The notes under the pieces are model-generated. The model saw nothing but the letters and a program-made list of their open reading frames with translations. It did not search any database and was not told the origin of the DNA. The translations under genes and the position numbers were made by a program. A DNA stretch of 30,368 nt. It comes from Clostridiales bacterium. GTDB taxonomy: Bacteria; Bacillota; Clostridia; Oscillospirales; Oscillospiraceae. How positions within the stretch are numbered: the stretch's first letter is position 1; every line of letters starts with the position of its first letter. The DNA lies in contig DQIA01000111.1 of NCBI GenBank assembly GCA_003525905.1, positions 1 through 30,368 of the forward strand, written 5' to 3'. Positions 1 through 7,672 of this stretch are shown here, piece by piece.

Positions 1-333
1 AACATTCCCGGCCTCATCGGCGGCTTTGCCGGAGAGCGCGTGCTGCGCGCCCCGGCGGACGGCATTTTTGTGCAGAAGCTCGAGATCGGCACATCTGTCC
101 GCACGGGCGACATAGCCGGTACGGTAAACGGCGTGCCCATGCTCTGCCAGATCAACGGCATGCTGCGCGGCATCCTGCCGGACGGCACCCCCGTCACGCG
201 CGGCATGAAGTCCGGCGATGTCGACCCGCGCGGAAAGCGCGAATACTGCGACCTTGTCTCGGACAAGGCGCTTGCCATCGGCGGCGGCGTTCTGGAAGCG
301 ATCCTTTCGCTCACCGGAGCGCTCCGCGCCTGA
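1..333 (+). CDS. yqeB: YqeB-like selenium-dependent molybdenum hydroxylase accessory protein (C-terminal part)
   Basis: The reading frame is open from base 1, so the 5' part of the gene lies outside the window; 110 codons remain. The visible part reads as the C-terminal domain of the YqeB (EF2563) family: a biotinyl/lipoyl-like beta fold around ADGIFVQKLEIGTSV, then GDVDPRG and the conserved tail SDKALAIGGGVLEAIL. Family knowledge: YqeB is encoded with selenium-dependent molybdenum hydroxylases such as xanthine dehydrogenase-type enzymes and is thought to help mature their selenium-containing cofactor; its exact chemistry is not settled. It stops 11 bases before the IclR gene, so the two are probably co-transcribed, and hydroxylase genes may lie just left of the window. 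Confidence 0.8.
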   Translation, partial: NIPGLIGGFAGERVLRAPADGIFVQKLEIGTSVRTGDIAGTVNGVPMLCQINGMLRGILPDGTPVTRGMKSGDVDPRGKREYCDLVSDKALAIGGGVLEAILSLTGALRA

Positions 334-344
334 GGGAGGCCGTT

Positions 345-1124
345 ATGGAAAGCCGCGGAAGACGCGTTCACTCCATTGAAAAGGCCATTCGCCTGCTGGA
401 CTGCTTCTGGGAAGCGGACAGCCCTCTCTCGCTACACGAGCTGGAGCAGCGGACCGGCTGGGCCAAGAGCACGATCCACGGGCTGCTTGCCACCATGCTG
501 GACTCCGCCGTCGTGGAGCAGAATCCGACCGACGGGAAATATCGCCTCGGCTACCATCTCTTCGAGCTGGGCAGCGCCGTCCGGCAGGGCTGGAGCGTTC
601 CGGAGCTTTGCCGCCCCCATCTGCGCGCCATGGCCGCGCGCCTCGGAGAGTCGGTCCATCTGGCCCGCCTGTCCGGTGATGAGCTCATCCTCGTCGCCTG
701 CGAAGCCCCGCAGCGCGGCTTCCACATGACCTCGGAGACGGGCACGCGCCTGCCGGTGCACGCCAGCTCGCAGGGCAAGGCCATTCTGTCCGCCATGCCA
801 GTCTACGAGGCAGAGGCCCTGCTGCGCAGGCGGCCGCTGCAGGTCTGCACGCCGCACACCGTGACGGCCCCGGAGCAGCTTCTGGCGCAGCTCCCCGCCA
901 TTCGCCGCGGCGGCTATGCCGAGGAGCACGAGGAATACCGGCTGGGCCTGAAATCCGTGGCCGCGCCCATCTACGAGGGTGACGGGCCATGCCGCTACGC
1001 CATCGGCGTCATCTGCATTGCCGGAACACCGGCTGCAGAATTCGCCTCCATGCGAGCCGCCGTGATGGAAACGGCGCAGAATCTCTCCGCCCTGCTGGGC
1101 CATCGCGCCCCGGGCGGTATATAA
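345..1124 (+). CDS. IclR-family transcriptional regulator
   Basis: A 259-residue protein of normal IclR length. The N-terminus (about residues 8-75) is a winged helix-turn-helix: VHSIEKAIRLLDCF, the recognition region TGWAKSTIHGLLATML, and the wing DGKYRLGYHLFELG. The remainder is the IclR effector-binding (GAF-like) domain, with LPVHASSQGKAILSAMP and EEHEEYRLGLKSVAAPIY typical of it. The start is supported by GGGAGG 8 bases before ATG. It lies 11 bases after the yqeB-like gene and 12 bases before aguA, so it is probably a local regulator carried inside the operon it controls. The ligand cannot be read from sequence; a compound of purine or agmatine metabolism would fit the neighbours, but that is a guess. 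Confidence 0.9.
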   Translation: MESRGRRVHSIEKAIRLLDCFWEADSPLSLHELEQRTGWAKSTIHGLLATMLDSAVVEQNPTDGKYRLGYHLFELGSAVRQGWSVPELCRPHLRAMAARLGESVHLARLSGDELILVACEAPQRGFHMTSETGTRLPVHASSQGKAILSAMPVYEAEALLRRRPLQVCTPHTVTAPEQLLAQLPAIRRGGYAEEHEEYRLGLKSVAAPIYEGDGPCRYAIGVICIAGTPAAEFASMRAAVMETAQNLSALLGHRAPGGI

Positions 1125-1136
1125 GAGGGGGATCCT

Positions 1137-2261
1137 ATGCAGTATGAACCAACAACGCCGCAGCAGGACGGCTTTTCCATGCCCGCGGAGTTCTCTCCGC
1201 ATCAGGGCTGCATTCTGATCTGGCCGGAGCGCCCCGGCTCGTGGAAAAAAGGCGCAGCCGCCGCACGCAAAGCGTTCCGCAGCGTTATCGCCGCCATTGC
1301 CGAGAGTGAGACGGTCTATGTCGCCGTGAATCCGCACTCGCGCCCCTCGGCCGAACGGATGCTTTCCGGAATGGCCAATGTCCGCCTGCTGGACCTTGAC
1401 AGCGACGATGCCTGGGCGCGCGACGTTGCCCCGACATTTGTCCGCCGGGCCGCCGACGGCGCGGTGCGCGGCGTCAACTGGCGCTTCAATGCCTGGGGCG
1501 GCGAGGTCGACGGCCTGTATGCCCACTGGGAGAAGGACGATGCCTTCGCGGGCGGCCTGTTGGATACGCTCGGCTTCCGCGGCTATGATGCCGCGCCGTT
1601 CGTGATGGAGGGCGGCGCCGTCCACAGCGACGGCGAGGGCACGCTGCTCGTCACAGAGGCCTGCCTTCTGAGTGCCGGGCGCAATCCGCAGCTCACGAAG
1701 GATGAGATCGCCGCAGCACTCTGCCGCATGCTCGGCGCGAAAAAGATCCTCTGGCTGCCTCGCGGCATCGACGGCGACGAGACGAACGAGCACGTCGACA
1801 ACGTCTGCGCCTTTGTGCGGCCGGGTGAGGTCGTGCTCGCGTGGACGGACGATCCCACAGACCCGCAGTATGCCTGCTCGCAGGCCTGCCTGCGTTATCT
1901 GGAGGGCGAGACGGACGCGCAGGGCCGCCGCATCCGCGTGCATAAGCTGCCCATCCCCCGCGTGCCGATCCTTGTCACGCAGGAGGACCTCGAGGGCTAT
2001 ACGTTTGAAGACGGCGAGGACGTCCGCGAGGTCGGAGAGCGGCTGGCCGCATCCTATGTGAACTACTACTGTGCGAACGGGGCCATTGTGCTGCCCGCAT
2101 TCGGCGGCGAAAACGCCGCGTCGGACGCGCAGGCCGCGGCCATTCTGGCCGGACTATTCCCGGAGCGCCGCATCATCTCCGTCTATGCCCGCGAGATCTT
2201 AACGGGCGGCGGCAATATCCACTGCATCACGCAGCAGATCCCGGAAGGAGCGAAATTATGA
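1137..2261 (+). CDS. aguA: Agmatine deiminase
   Basis: A 374-residue protein, the usual length for agmatine deiminase (peptidylarginine deiminase-like fold). It hydrolyses agmatine to N-carbamoylputrescine and ammonia. Diagnostic segments are WPERPGSWKKG near the N-terminus, DAWARDVAPTFV, MEGGAVHSDGEGTLLVTEAC, GIDGDETNEHVDNVCAFV, and the C-terminal GGGNIHCITQQIP with the catalytic cysteine at about residue 363. A GAGGGGG Shine-Dalgarno lies about 6 bases before ATG. The stop overlaps the start of aguB by four bases (ATGA), which indicates translational coupling of the two steps that make putrescine from agmatine. No arginine decarboxylase is present in the window, so agmatine must be made elsewhere in the genome or imported. 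Confidence 0.95.
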   Translation: MQYEPTTPQQDGFSMPAEFSPHQGCILIWPERPGSWKKGAAAARKAFRSVIAAIAESETVYVAVNPHSRPSAERMLSGMANVRLLDLDSDDAWARDVAPTFVRRAADGAVRGVNWRFNAWGGEVDGLYAHWEKDDAFAGGLLDTLGFRGYDAAPFVMEGGAVHSDGEGTLLVTEACLLSAGRNPQLTKDEIAAALCRMLGAKKILWLPRGIDGDETNEHVDNVCAFVRPGEVVLAWTDDPTDPQYACSQACLRYLEGETDAQGRRIRVHKLPIPRVPILVTQEDLEGYTFEDGEDVREVGERLAASYVNYYCANGAIVLPAFGGENAASDAQAAAILAGLFPERRIISVYAREILTGGGNIHCITQQIPEGAKL

Positions 2262-3157
2262 GAAATATCACCGTGGCAGCCATCCAGATGCGCTGCGTCC
2301 CCGATCCCGCCGAAAATCTGCGCACGGCCGAGCGCCTCGTGCGGCAGGCCGCCGGGCAGGGTGCGCAGGTCGTCCTGCTGCCGGAGCTGTTTGAGCGGGA
2401 GTATTTCTGCCAGCAGCGCCGCTACGATTTTTACGCCTATGCCACGCCGACGGACGAAAATCCCGCCGTGCAGATGGGAATCCGTCTGGCGCGGGAGCTG
2501 CACATTGTGCTGCCTATCAGCTTCTTTGAGCGCGACTGCAACAATTTCTACAACACCGTTGCCTGCATCGACGCAGACGGCACACTGCTCGGGACGTACC
2601 GCAAGACGCACATTCCCGACGACCATTATTATCAGGAAAAATTCTATTTCACGCCCGGCGACACCGGCTTCCGCGTGTTCCGGACGAAATTTGGCTGCAT
2701 TGGCGTCGGCATCTGCTGGGATCAGTGGTTCCCGGAGACGGCGCGGTCCATGGCCCTGCTCGGGGCGGAGCTGCTGCTCTATCCCACGGCCATCGGCTCG
2801 GAGCCGATCCTGGAATGCGACTCCATGCCCCACTGGCAGCGCTGCATGCAGGGCCACGCCGCGGCGAATCTCATGCCCGTCATTGCGGCCAACCGCATCG
2901 GCACGGAGGCCGTGCTCCCCTGCCCCGAAAACGGCGGCCAGCGCTCGGAGCTGTGCTTCTACGGCTCGTCGTTCCTGACGGATGAGACCGGCGCGCTGCT
3001 GCAGTGCGCCCCGCGCGATGCGGAGGCCGTGCTGCTGCAGACCTATGATCTTGACGCACTGCTTGAGAGCCGCAGCTCGTGGGGGCTGTTCCGCGACCGC
3101 CGCCCGGAATATTACGGCGCCATCACCCACCGCGCGCAGGATAGTCTGACGCGATAA
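2258..3157 (+). CDS. aguB: N-carbamoylputrescine amidase
   Basis: A 299-residue member of the nitrilase/CN-hydrolase superfamily. It hydrolyses N-carbamoylputrescine to putrescine, CO2 and ammonia, completing the pathway begun by AguA. The Glu-Lys-Cys triad is visible: Glu43 in LLPELFE, Lys116 in YRKTHIPD and Cys153 in GVGICWDQWFPE. The motifs DDHYYQEKFYFTPGDTGF and NRIG are typical of the AguB branch rather than of other amidases. ATG lies within the aguA stop (ATGA) and AAGGAG is 7 bases upstream. The gene ends just before a strong bidirectional hairpin terminator, so it is the last gene of this transcription unit. Confidence 0.95.
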   Translation: MRNITVAAIQMRCVPDPAENLRTAERLVRQAAGQGAQVVLLPELFEREYFCQQRRYDFYAYATPTDENPAVQMGIRLARELHIVLPISFFERDCNNFYNTVACIDADGTLLGTYRKTHIPDDHYYQEKFYFTPGDTGFRVFRTKFGCIGVGICWDQWFPETARSMALLGAELLLYPTAIGSEPILECDSMPHWQRCMQGHAAANLMPVIAANRIGTEAVLPCPENGGQRSELCFYGSSFLTDETGALLQCAPRDAEAVLLQTYDLDALLESRSSWGLFRDRRPEYYGAITHRAQDSLTR

Positions 3158-3165
3158 AGTAATTT

Positions 3166-3214
3166 AAAAAACCATACCGGCAGCTGTGAATGAACAGCAG
3201 CCGGTATGGTTTTA
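3166..3214. terminator. Bidirectional intrinsic terminator between aguB and the FRG gene
   Basis: The arms CCATACCGGCAGCTG (3172-3186) and CAGCAGCCGGTATGG (3195-3209) pair with one mismatch around a short loop. They are flanked by an A run on the left and a T run on the right, so the hairpin can stop transcription from both sides: after aguB on plus and after the FRG-domain gene on minus. Confidence 0.85.
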
Positions 3215-4270
3215 TTATTTCCGGCGCAGATACTGTGCCACAGTGTCCGGCTCCGGGAAGAGGGAGGCCTGATGGATGTTGACCTGTTCGAGCTGCTGCA
3301 CGATGGCCGCCTTGCAGCCTGCCGGGATCCGCAGCTCCTTGAGCACATGCTTGCGGAGCTTCCGGTCACTGTCCGCCTCGTCCGTGTCGAGGCCCGACAG
3401 CAGGAACGCGCCGTCCTGCCGGAGGATGCGCGGGTTGTCCTGATTACTCTGAACAAAGACAGGACGCAGCAAATCAAATGGGCGAATATCGCGCGTGAAA
3501 GCGTTGTTCTCCTTCTGGATATCATAATACAGCCGCTCGAGGACAGCGTCGTCATATTTCTGGTTGCTCTTCTGCGGGAATTTGCCCGGCCGGAGCATGT
3601 AGCGGTACGACAGAGCCTCGAGATGGCGCTGATCCGCATGGCTCAGCTCCGGCAGATGGGACAGCATCTGCACACGGTCACTGGAGGCATAGGCCACATC
3701 TGCGGCCTCCACACAGAACACGATGACCTTGCCGTCGCAGTCAGGCTCCGCTGCGCAGGCAAAATACAGGGCAACGAGCGGATTTGCCGTGATATCGAGC
3801 AGGCGCGTCGGCGCTCCGTAGTGCTGCATGTACGTCAGCTTTTCCAGATAGCGGCGGCCCGCGAACGGAGCCGGGCAGCGCACCTGCAGCTCATGGAAAT
3901 AGAAGTCCTCCGGCTTTTCCCCGGTGCGATAGACACCGGGTGCGAGCAGGTAGCGCTCATTTGCCGCGCCGCGGTAGAAGAAACGCAGGCGTTTCCGCGA
4001 AGGCGCCTGCTCTGCGCTCCCTGCCTCCGGGAAGCAGGCGTCATAGAACGCCGCGGAATAGGCCCGGCTTCTGGCCGCCGCCAGCCCGGCAGCGTCGCCG
4101 CCCTCGAACAGGCGGATCTGCTCCCCGGCATCCGGTTCCCGCAGCGCCTCGGTCAGGCCCTCCCGGTCCGGCGTTGCGTCAGCGGCAAGCCGCTTCCGGA
4201 AGCCCTCCAGCTCCGCATTCTCCGGGAAAAACACCTGCAGAAATTCCTGCAAATTCTGACATTCCTTCAT
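3215..4270 (-). CDS. FRG domain-containing protein
   Basis: A 351-residue protein with an FRG-type domain (named for a conserved Phe/Tyr-Arg-Gly motif), seen as FFYRGAANERYLLAPGVYR at about residues 97-115 and the very conserved YMQHYGAPTRLLDITANP followed by LVALYFAC at about 145-170. The N-terminal 90 residues show no domain I know. FRG domains occur in many bacterial proteins of unclear role, some near phage-defence or toxin genes; no catalytic activity can be assigned here. ATG is preceded by AGAGGG about 10 bases upstream. It lies 44 bases downstream of the cobC-like gene with no terminator between, so it may be read from the cob operon, but nothing in it suggests a B12 function. No signal peptide or membrane segment is visible, so it should be cytoplasmic. 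Confidence 0.75.
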   Translation of the reverse strand: MKECQNLQEFLQVFFPENAELEGFRKRLAADATPDREGLTEALREPDAGEQIRLFEGGDAAGLAAARSRAYSAAFYDACFPEAGSAEQAPSRKRLRFFYRGAANERYLLAPGVYRTGEKPEDFYFHELQVRCPAPFAGRRYLEKLTYMQHYGAPTRLLDITANPLVALYFACAAEPDCDGKVIVFCVEAADVAYASSDRVQMLSHLPELSHADQRHLEALSYRYMLRPGKFPQKSNQKYDDAVLERLYYDIQKENNAFTRDIRPFDLLRPVFVQSNQDNPRILRQDGAFLLSGLDTDEADSDRKLRKHVLKELRIPAGCKAAIVQQLEQVNIHQASLFPEPDTVAQYLRRK

Positions 4271-4314
4271 GAAAACGCGCCCTCTTTCTCTCTGAATTGC
4301 GCGGGGAATGGGCC

Positions 4315-4935
4315 TCAGTCGCCCAGGGGGATCTTCGTGTTTGGGTCCGGGCCGAGCGTACCGTGCTCGGGAATGGTGCAGTAGGAAACGGGTTTTCCGT
4401 CCTCAAATGTGATCTGGTAGCCATGGCCGGGGTCCGGCGTCCAGACAAAGCGGTGCGGCATACCGGGGAACCAACGGTACATCAGCCCGCCGATCACACC
4501 GCCGTGCGCGACGATGACCGTGTCCTTCCCCTGCGCCAGAATGGGGGCAAGCGCCTGCAGCGCGCGGTCCGTCAGGCCGTTCCAGCTCTCGCCGCCGGGG
4601 CAGACGTTGTTTTCATAATCGCCGCTGCACCACGCGCGGAAGGCCGGGTCGTCCTTCAGGTCCGCGTAGGTCTTTCCTTCGAATTCGCCGAAGCGCATCT
4701 CCTGCATGCCGGGGAGCGTGCCGTGCGGCCGGTCGCCGTACAGGGCGGCAAACGTCTGCTCCGTGCGGGTCATGCCGCTGGTAAAATACTGCTCCGCCTC
4801 CGGATAGCCGCCGCCGTCGCGCAGCGCGTGCAGGGCCTCGATGCCATCAGGCAGCAGCGGCAGGTCCATCGCGCCATAATAAAGCCTGCGGATGTTGCCC
4901 TCCGTCAGGCCATGCCGAATCAGGGTCAATTTCAC
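4315..4935 (-). CDS. cobC: Histidine phosphatase, CobC-like (alpha-ribazole phosphatase)
   Basis: A 206-residue phosphoglycerate mutase-like histidine phosphatase. The catalytic motif is LTLIRHGLTEGN at residues 2-13, with the second histidine in VIVAHGGVIGGL. MRFGEFEGKTYADL is the segment typical of CobC/GpmB-type enzymes. CobC removes the 5'-phosphate of alpha-ribazole phosphate (or of the cobamide phosphate) in nucleotide-loop assembly, and the position in a cobT-cobU-cobS operon supports that reading. I chose the GTG at 4935 rather than an in-frame ATG 24 bases upstream: GGAGGA lies 9 bases before it, and GTGA overlaps the stop of the preceding gene by four bases. The C-terminal PDPGHGYQITFEDGKP has counterparts in related phosphatases. 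A general phosphatase role is possible. Confidence 0.8.
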   Translation of the reverse strand: MKLTLIRHGLTEGNIRRLYYGAMDLPLLPDGIEALHALRDGGGYPEAEQYFTSGMTRTEQTFAALYGDRPHGTLPGMQEMRFGEFEGKTYADLKDDPAFRAWCSGDYENNVCPGGESWNGLTDRALQALAPILAQGKDTVIVAHGGVIGGLMYRWFPGMPHRFVWTPDPGHGYQITFEDGKPVSYCTIPEHGTLGPDPNTKIPLGD

Positions 4936-5300
4936 TTTAACCGTTCCTCCAGTCCGCAAAATATCCGGCTGACGTGCTCCGCTCGGGCCGCAAGGCCCTG
5001 CAGCACCGCGCCGTGCACCTCGCGCCAGCGGCGCTCCGCCGCATCGAGCGGCACGACGCCGGAGCCGATCTCGCGTGAGATGACAAATGCATCCCGCGTC
5101 AGCGGCAGCAGGCGGTCCAGCACCTGCTGCGCCGTCTCGCCGCGGTCGGAAGCCGCGCGCGTCAGCGCTTCAAGATGGCGGCAGCAGCGCACGGGCGCTT
5201 CGGGCCAGCCATCCTTCAGGTCGAACACCGGTCCGACCATACCATGCGACGCCGCCCAAGTGAGCTTTCCCTGCCACGCGCCGCCCAAGATCAGGATCAT
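4932..5300 (-). CDS. Short CobU-like protein (cobinamide kinase/guanylyltransferase homologue)
   Basis: Only 122 residues against about 180 for CobU. It has a P-loop-like start, MILILGGAWQGKLTWA, with Leu where CobU has Ser/Thr, and the conserved late CobU segment in the form REIGSGVVPLDAAERRW (NEVGxGIVP in Salmonella CobU). The central part of CobU, including the GMP-accepting histidine region, is missing. The full-length CobU two genes upstream lacks the NEVGxGIVP-type motif, so the two proteins are complementary. It starts 4 bases after cobS and overlaps the cobC start by GTGA. No frameshift is evident, so it looks like a stable short form rather than a broken gene. It may be an adenosylcobinamide kinase or guanylyltransferase subunit, or a nucleotide-binding helper. 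Confidence 0.7.
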   Translation of the reverse strand: MILILGGAWQGKLTWAASHGMVGPVFDLKDGWPEAPVRCCRHLEALTRAASDRGETAQQVLDRLLPLTRDAFVISREIGSGVVPLDAAERRWREVHGAVLQGLAARAEHVSRIFCGLEERLK

Positions 5301-5304
5301 TTTC

Positions 5305-6048
5305 TTACCTCACAAAACATAAGACCGCCGCCCCGGCCAGCTCGCCGAGCGTCAGACCGAAGCCGGAAATATCACCGGACATGCCGTCCAACTGCCGGAA
5401 GCCGCGCCAGACGGCAAGGCAGTAACCCGCCGCCGCCGCAAGCGGCGCAAGCCCGGCCGCCCCGCAGAGCACAGGCGGCACAACGCAGGCCGCCAGCAGG
5501 CACACGAGTGGGAACACGAGCTGCAGGCCCGTTCCGCGCTTCATGGCGGCATACTGGCTCGTGCCCATCGGGCGCAGGCGCTGCACGGCAACGGAAGCGC
5601 AGGCGCGGCTCGCCACGGGGAGCGCCCCGAGCGGCAGCAGACGCAGCCACGGCGCACCCGCAAACAGCGCGCACTGACAGGCTGCCAGCAGCACCATGCA
5701 GATCACGGCAAAGGCCCCGCAGTGCGAATCCTTCAGAATTTTCTGCCGCATGGCAAGGTCGCGCCGCGACAGCAGGGCATCGCAGACGTCCATATAGCCG
5801 TCGAGGTGCAGAAAGCCCGTGACAAGCCACGGCGCAGCGGCCAGCAGAACCGCACGCAGCGGCGCAGGGCAGCCGAGGCGCTGCAGCAGCCATGCCATCG
5901 CCGCCCACACGAGCCCGACTACGCCGCCCGTGAGCGGCAGGCAGGCGACCATGTGCGGCCGCGCCTTCTCATCCCAGATGCGGCACGGGCACGGAATGGC
6001 CAGAAACATGCCCCATGACATCATAAAGCCCGTGAACCAGCGCTTCAC
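5305..6048 (-). CDS. cobS: Adenosylcobinamide-GDP ribazoletransferase (cobalamin-5'-phosphate synthase)
   Basis: A 247-residue integral membrane protein that joins adenosylcobinamide-GDP to alpha-ribazole (or its phosphate), the last step of cobamide assembly, in the cytoplasmic membrane. The signature LHLDGYMDVCDALLSRR, with acidic residues for Mg2+ binding, is at about residues 80-96, and several hydrophobic helices follow. GTSQYAAMKRG and the C-terminal GGxSGDxxGF-like GMSGDISGFGLTLGEL are typical. The start is GTG at 6048: it overlaps the cobU stop (GTGA), has GGGGG 6-7 bases upstream, and begins VKRWFTGFMMSWGMFLAIP like other CobS proteins. A longer reading upstream would run through cobU and is rejected. 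Confidence 0.92.
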   Translation of the reverse strand: MKRWFTGFMMSWGMFLAIPCPCRIWDEKARPHMVACLPLTGGVVGLVWAAMAWLLQRLGCPAPLRAVLLAAAPWLVTGFLHLDGYMDVCDALLSRRDLAMRQKILKDSHCGAFAVICMVLLAACQCALFAGAPWLRLLPLGALPVASRACASVAVQRLRPMGTSQYAAMKRGTGLQLVFPLVCLLAACVVPPVLCGAAGLAPLAAAAGYCLAVWRGFRQLDGMSGDISGFGLTLGELAGAAVLCFVR

Positions 6049-6572
6049 GGCAATTCCCCCTTCCAAAGATGCGGCAGTCCGGCAACGACCTCGCAGACCG
6101 TGTCGAATTCCGCCGCTAGCGTGCGGCAGACGCGCGCAAGGCCGCTGCGGTAGCGCTCCGTCCATTCGTCATAGGCCGCACCGTCGCGGAAAATATCGTC
6201 GCAGACGCAGACCAGATGCGCAGCACGGCAGCTGAGCGCCAGCAGCTCCTGCGCTGCCCGCTCCGGGGCGGCGGCATCCGGCTGCGCGCCGGAGAACATC
6301 TCGTTTGCAAGCAAAGCCGTCACGCTGTCAAACAGCACGCAAGCCCTCTCCGGCAGTGCGGCGCGCTCCAGCGCCCGGCCGCACTCGACCGTGCTGAAGC
6401 CCCAGCCCGCGCGCTCGTCCAGATGGCGGGCGATGCGGGCGCGGTCCTCGCCGTCCACCGGCTCCATCGTCGCCCAGTAGATCATGGGTGCACCAGCGGC
6501 AAGCCGGACGCAAAGCCGCTGCGCAAGGCCGCTTTTTCCGCTTTTGCTGCCGCCGACCAGTAAAATTTTCAT
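6045..6572 (-). CDS. cobU: Adenosylcobinamide kinase/guanylyltransferase (CobU family)
   Basis: A 175-residue CobU-family P-loop protein. It starts MKILLVGGSKSGKSGLAQ (Walker A) and then shows IYWATMEPVDGEDRARIARH with the histidine that in CobU carries GMP, and VLFDSVTALLANEMF. CobU phosphorylates adenosylcobinamide and then transfers GMP to give adenosylcobinamide-GDP, the CobS substrate. The canonical NEVGxGIVP motif is replaced by CVCDDIFRDGAAYDEWTERY, while a short paralogue at 4932-5300 retains a NEVG-like motif. ATG at 6572 overlaps the cobT stop (ATGA) and the TGA overlaps the GTG of cobS, so the three genes are translationally coupled. It could be kinase-only or transferase-only. Confidence 0.85.
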   Translation of the reverse strand: MKILLVGGSKSGKSGLAQRLCVRLAAGAPMIYWATMEPVDGEDRARIARHLDERAGWGFSTVECGRALERAALPERACVLFDSVTALLANEMFSGAQPDAAAPERAAQELLALSCRAAHLVCVCDDIFRDGAAYDEWTERYRSGLARVCRTLAAEFDTVCEVVAGLPHLWKGELP

Positions 6573-7672
6573 GGCGTGTCCACGCGGAACGCATCCGGCG
6601 TGCGGATGGACTCCAGATAATCGTTGTTGATGGCGGCCTCCGCAAACGTCGCCATGCCATTCATGACGGCGCAGGCGGCCTTCAGCACCTGAAAGGCGAG
6701 CGGACAGCCGCTCCCCTCGCCCAGCCGCATGCCGAGCTGCAGGAAGGGCGCAAGGCCCAGCTCCTCCGCAGCGCGGCGGTAGCCCGGCTCCTTTGAGGCA
6801 TGGGACAGGAAGATCGCATCCCGCGCAGCCGGGCACAGGCGCACGGCGCACAGGGCTGCGACCACGGAGATGAGCCCGTCGGCTACGGCCGGGACGTGCG
6901 CTGCGGCAAGGCCGAGGAACGCGCCCGTCATGGCCGCAAGGTCCAGACCGCCGACGGCGGACAACACGCCGACGGGGTCTGCCGGGTCCGGCCGGTGCAG
7001 CGTGAGCGCACGCCGGATCACGTCCTTTTTCTTCCGGAAGGCATCGTCCGTCAGGCCCGCGCCGCGGCCGGTCAGCTCCTCCGGCGCAAGGCCGGTCAGC
7101 GCCGCCAGAACGGCGGCCGACGTCGTGGTGTTGCCGATGCCCATCTCGCCGATGCCGACGGCCTGCATACCGTCCTGCGCGGCGCGCTGCGCCTGCTCCA
7201 TGCCGACGGAAATGGCCGTCAGCGCCTGCTCCCGCGTCATGGCGGGCTCCCGCGCGATATCGCCGGTGGAGCGGCGGATCTTCCGATCCACGATCTCCGG
7301 GCAGCGGACATCCGCGTCGATGCCGACGTCCGTCACGACGACGGAATCGCCAAAGGCCGCCGCCAGGGCGGACATGCCCGTGATATGCCGTGTCATATTG
7401 ATAGACTGACTGAGCGTGACCGAGACCGGCGTTGCCGAAACGCCCTCGGCCGTAACGCCGTTATCCGCCGCGAACACGAGCACGCGGCAGCGGTCGATCC
7501 GATTTTTCACCCGGCCGGTCAGTCCTGCCAGCCGGATGGAGACATCCTCCAGCGCGCCGAGGCTGCCCGGCGGCTTGGCCAGCTCCGCCTGACGGCGGGC
7601 GGCAGCGTCCATCGCGGCGCGGTCCGCCGGGCGGATGGAGCGCAGAAAGGTCTGAAATTCCTGCTCTGTCAT
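6569..7672 (-). CDS. cobT: Nicotinate-nucleotide--dimethylbenzimidazole phosphoribosyltransferase
   Basis: A 367-residue protein, the usual CobT length is about 350. It activates the lower-ligand base (5,6-dimethylbenzimidazole or another benzimidazole or purine) by transferring phosphoribose from nicotinate mononucleotide, giving alpha-ribazole phosphate for CobS. Recognisable segments are AELAKPPGSLGALEDVSIRL near the N-terminus, VFAADNGVTAEGVSATPVSVT, GIGEMGIGNTTTSAAV, TGRGAGLTD and LGMRLGEGSGCPLAF. I chose the ATG at 7672: GGAGG is 5-6 bases upstream and it overlaps the stop of the TIM-barrel gene (ATGA). An upstream in-frame start at 7699 lies inside that gene and has no ribosome site. 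No lower-ligand synthesis genes (bzaA-F or bluB) are in the window, so the base is probably salvaged. Confidence 0.95.
   Translation of the reverse strand: MTEQEFQTFLRSIRPADRAAMDAAARRQAELAKPPGSLGALEDVSIRLAGLTGRVKNRIDRCRVLVFAADNGVTAEGVSATPVSVTLSQSINMTRHITGMSALAAAFGDSVVVTDVGIDADVRCPEIVDRKIRRSTGDIAREPAMTREQALTAISVGMEQAQRAAQDGMQAVGIGEMGIGNTTTSAAVLAALTGLAPEELTGRGAGLTDDAFRKKKDVIRRALTLHRPDPADPVGVLSAVGGLDLAAMTGAFLGLAAAHVPAVADGLISVVAALCAVRLCPAARDAIFLSHASKEPGYRRAAEELGLAPFLQLGMRLGEGSGCPLAFQVLKAACAVMNGMATFAEAAINNDYLESIRTPDAFRVDTP

Noticed and set aside
432..1943. 503-codon open frame on the minus strand
   Set aside because: Antisense to iclR and aguA, both clear genes; composition is typical of a shadow frame.
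3206..4384. 392-codon open frame on the plus strand
   Set aside because: Antisense to the FRG-domain gene, which has a recognisable domain and a ribosome site.
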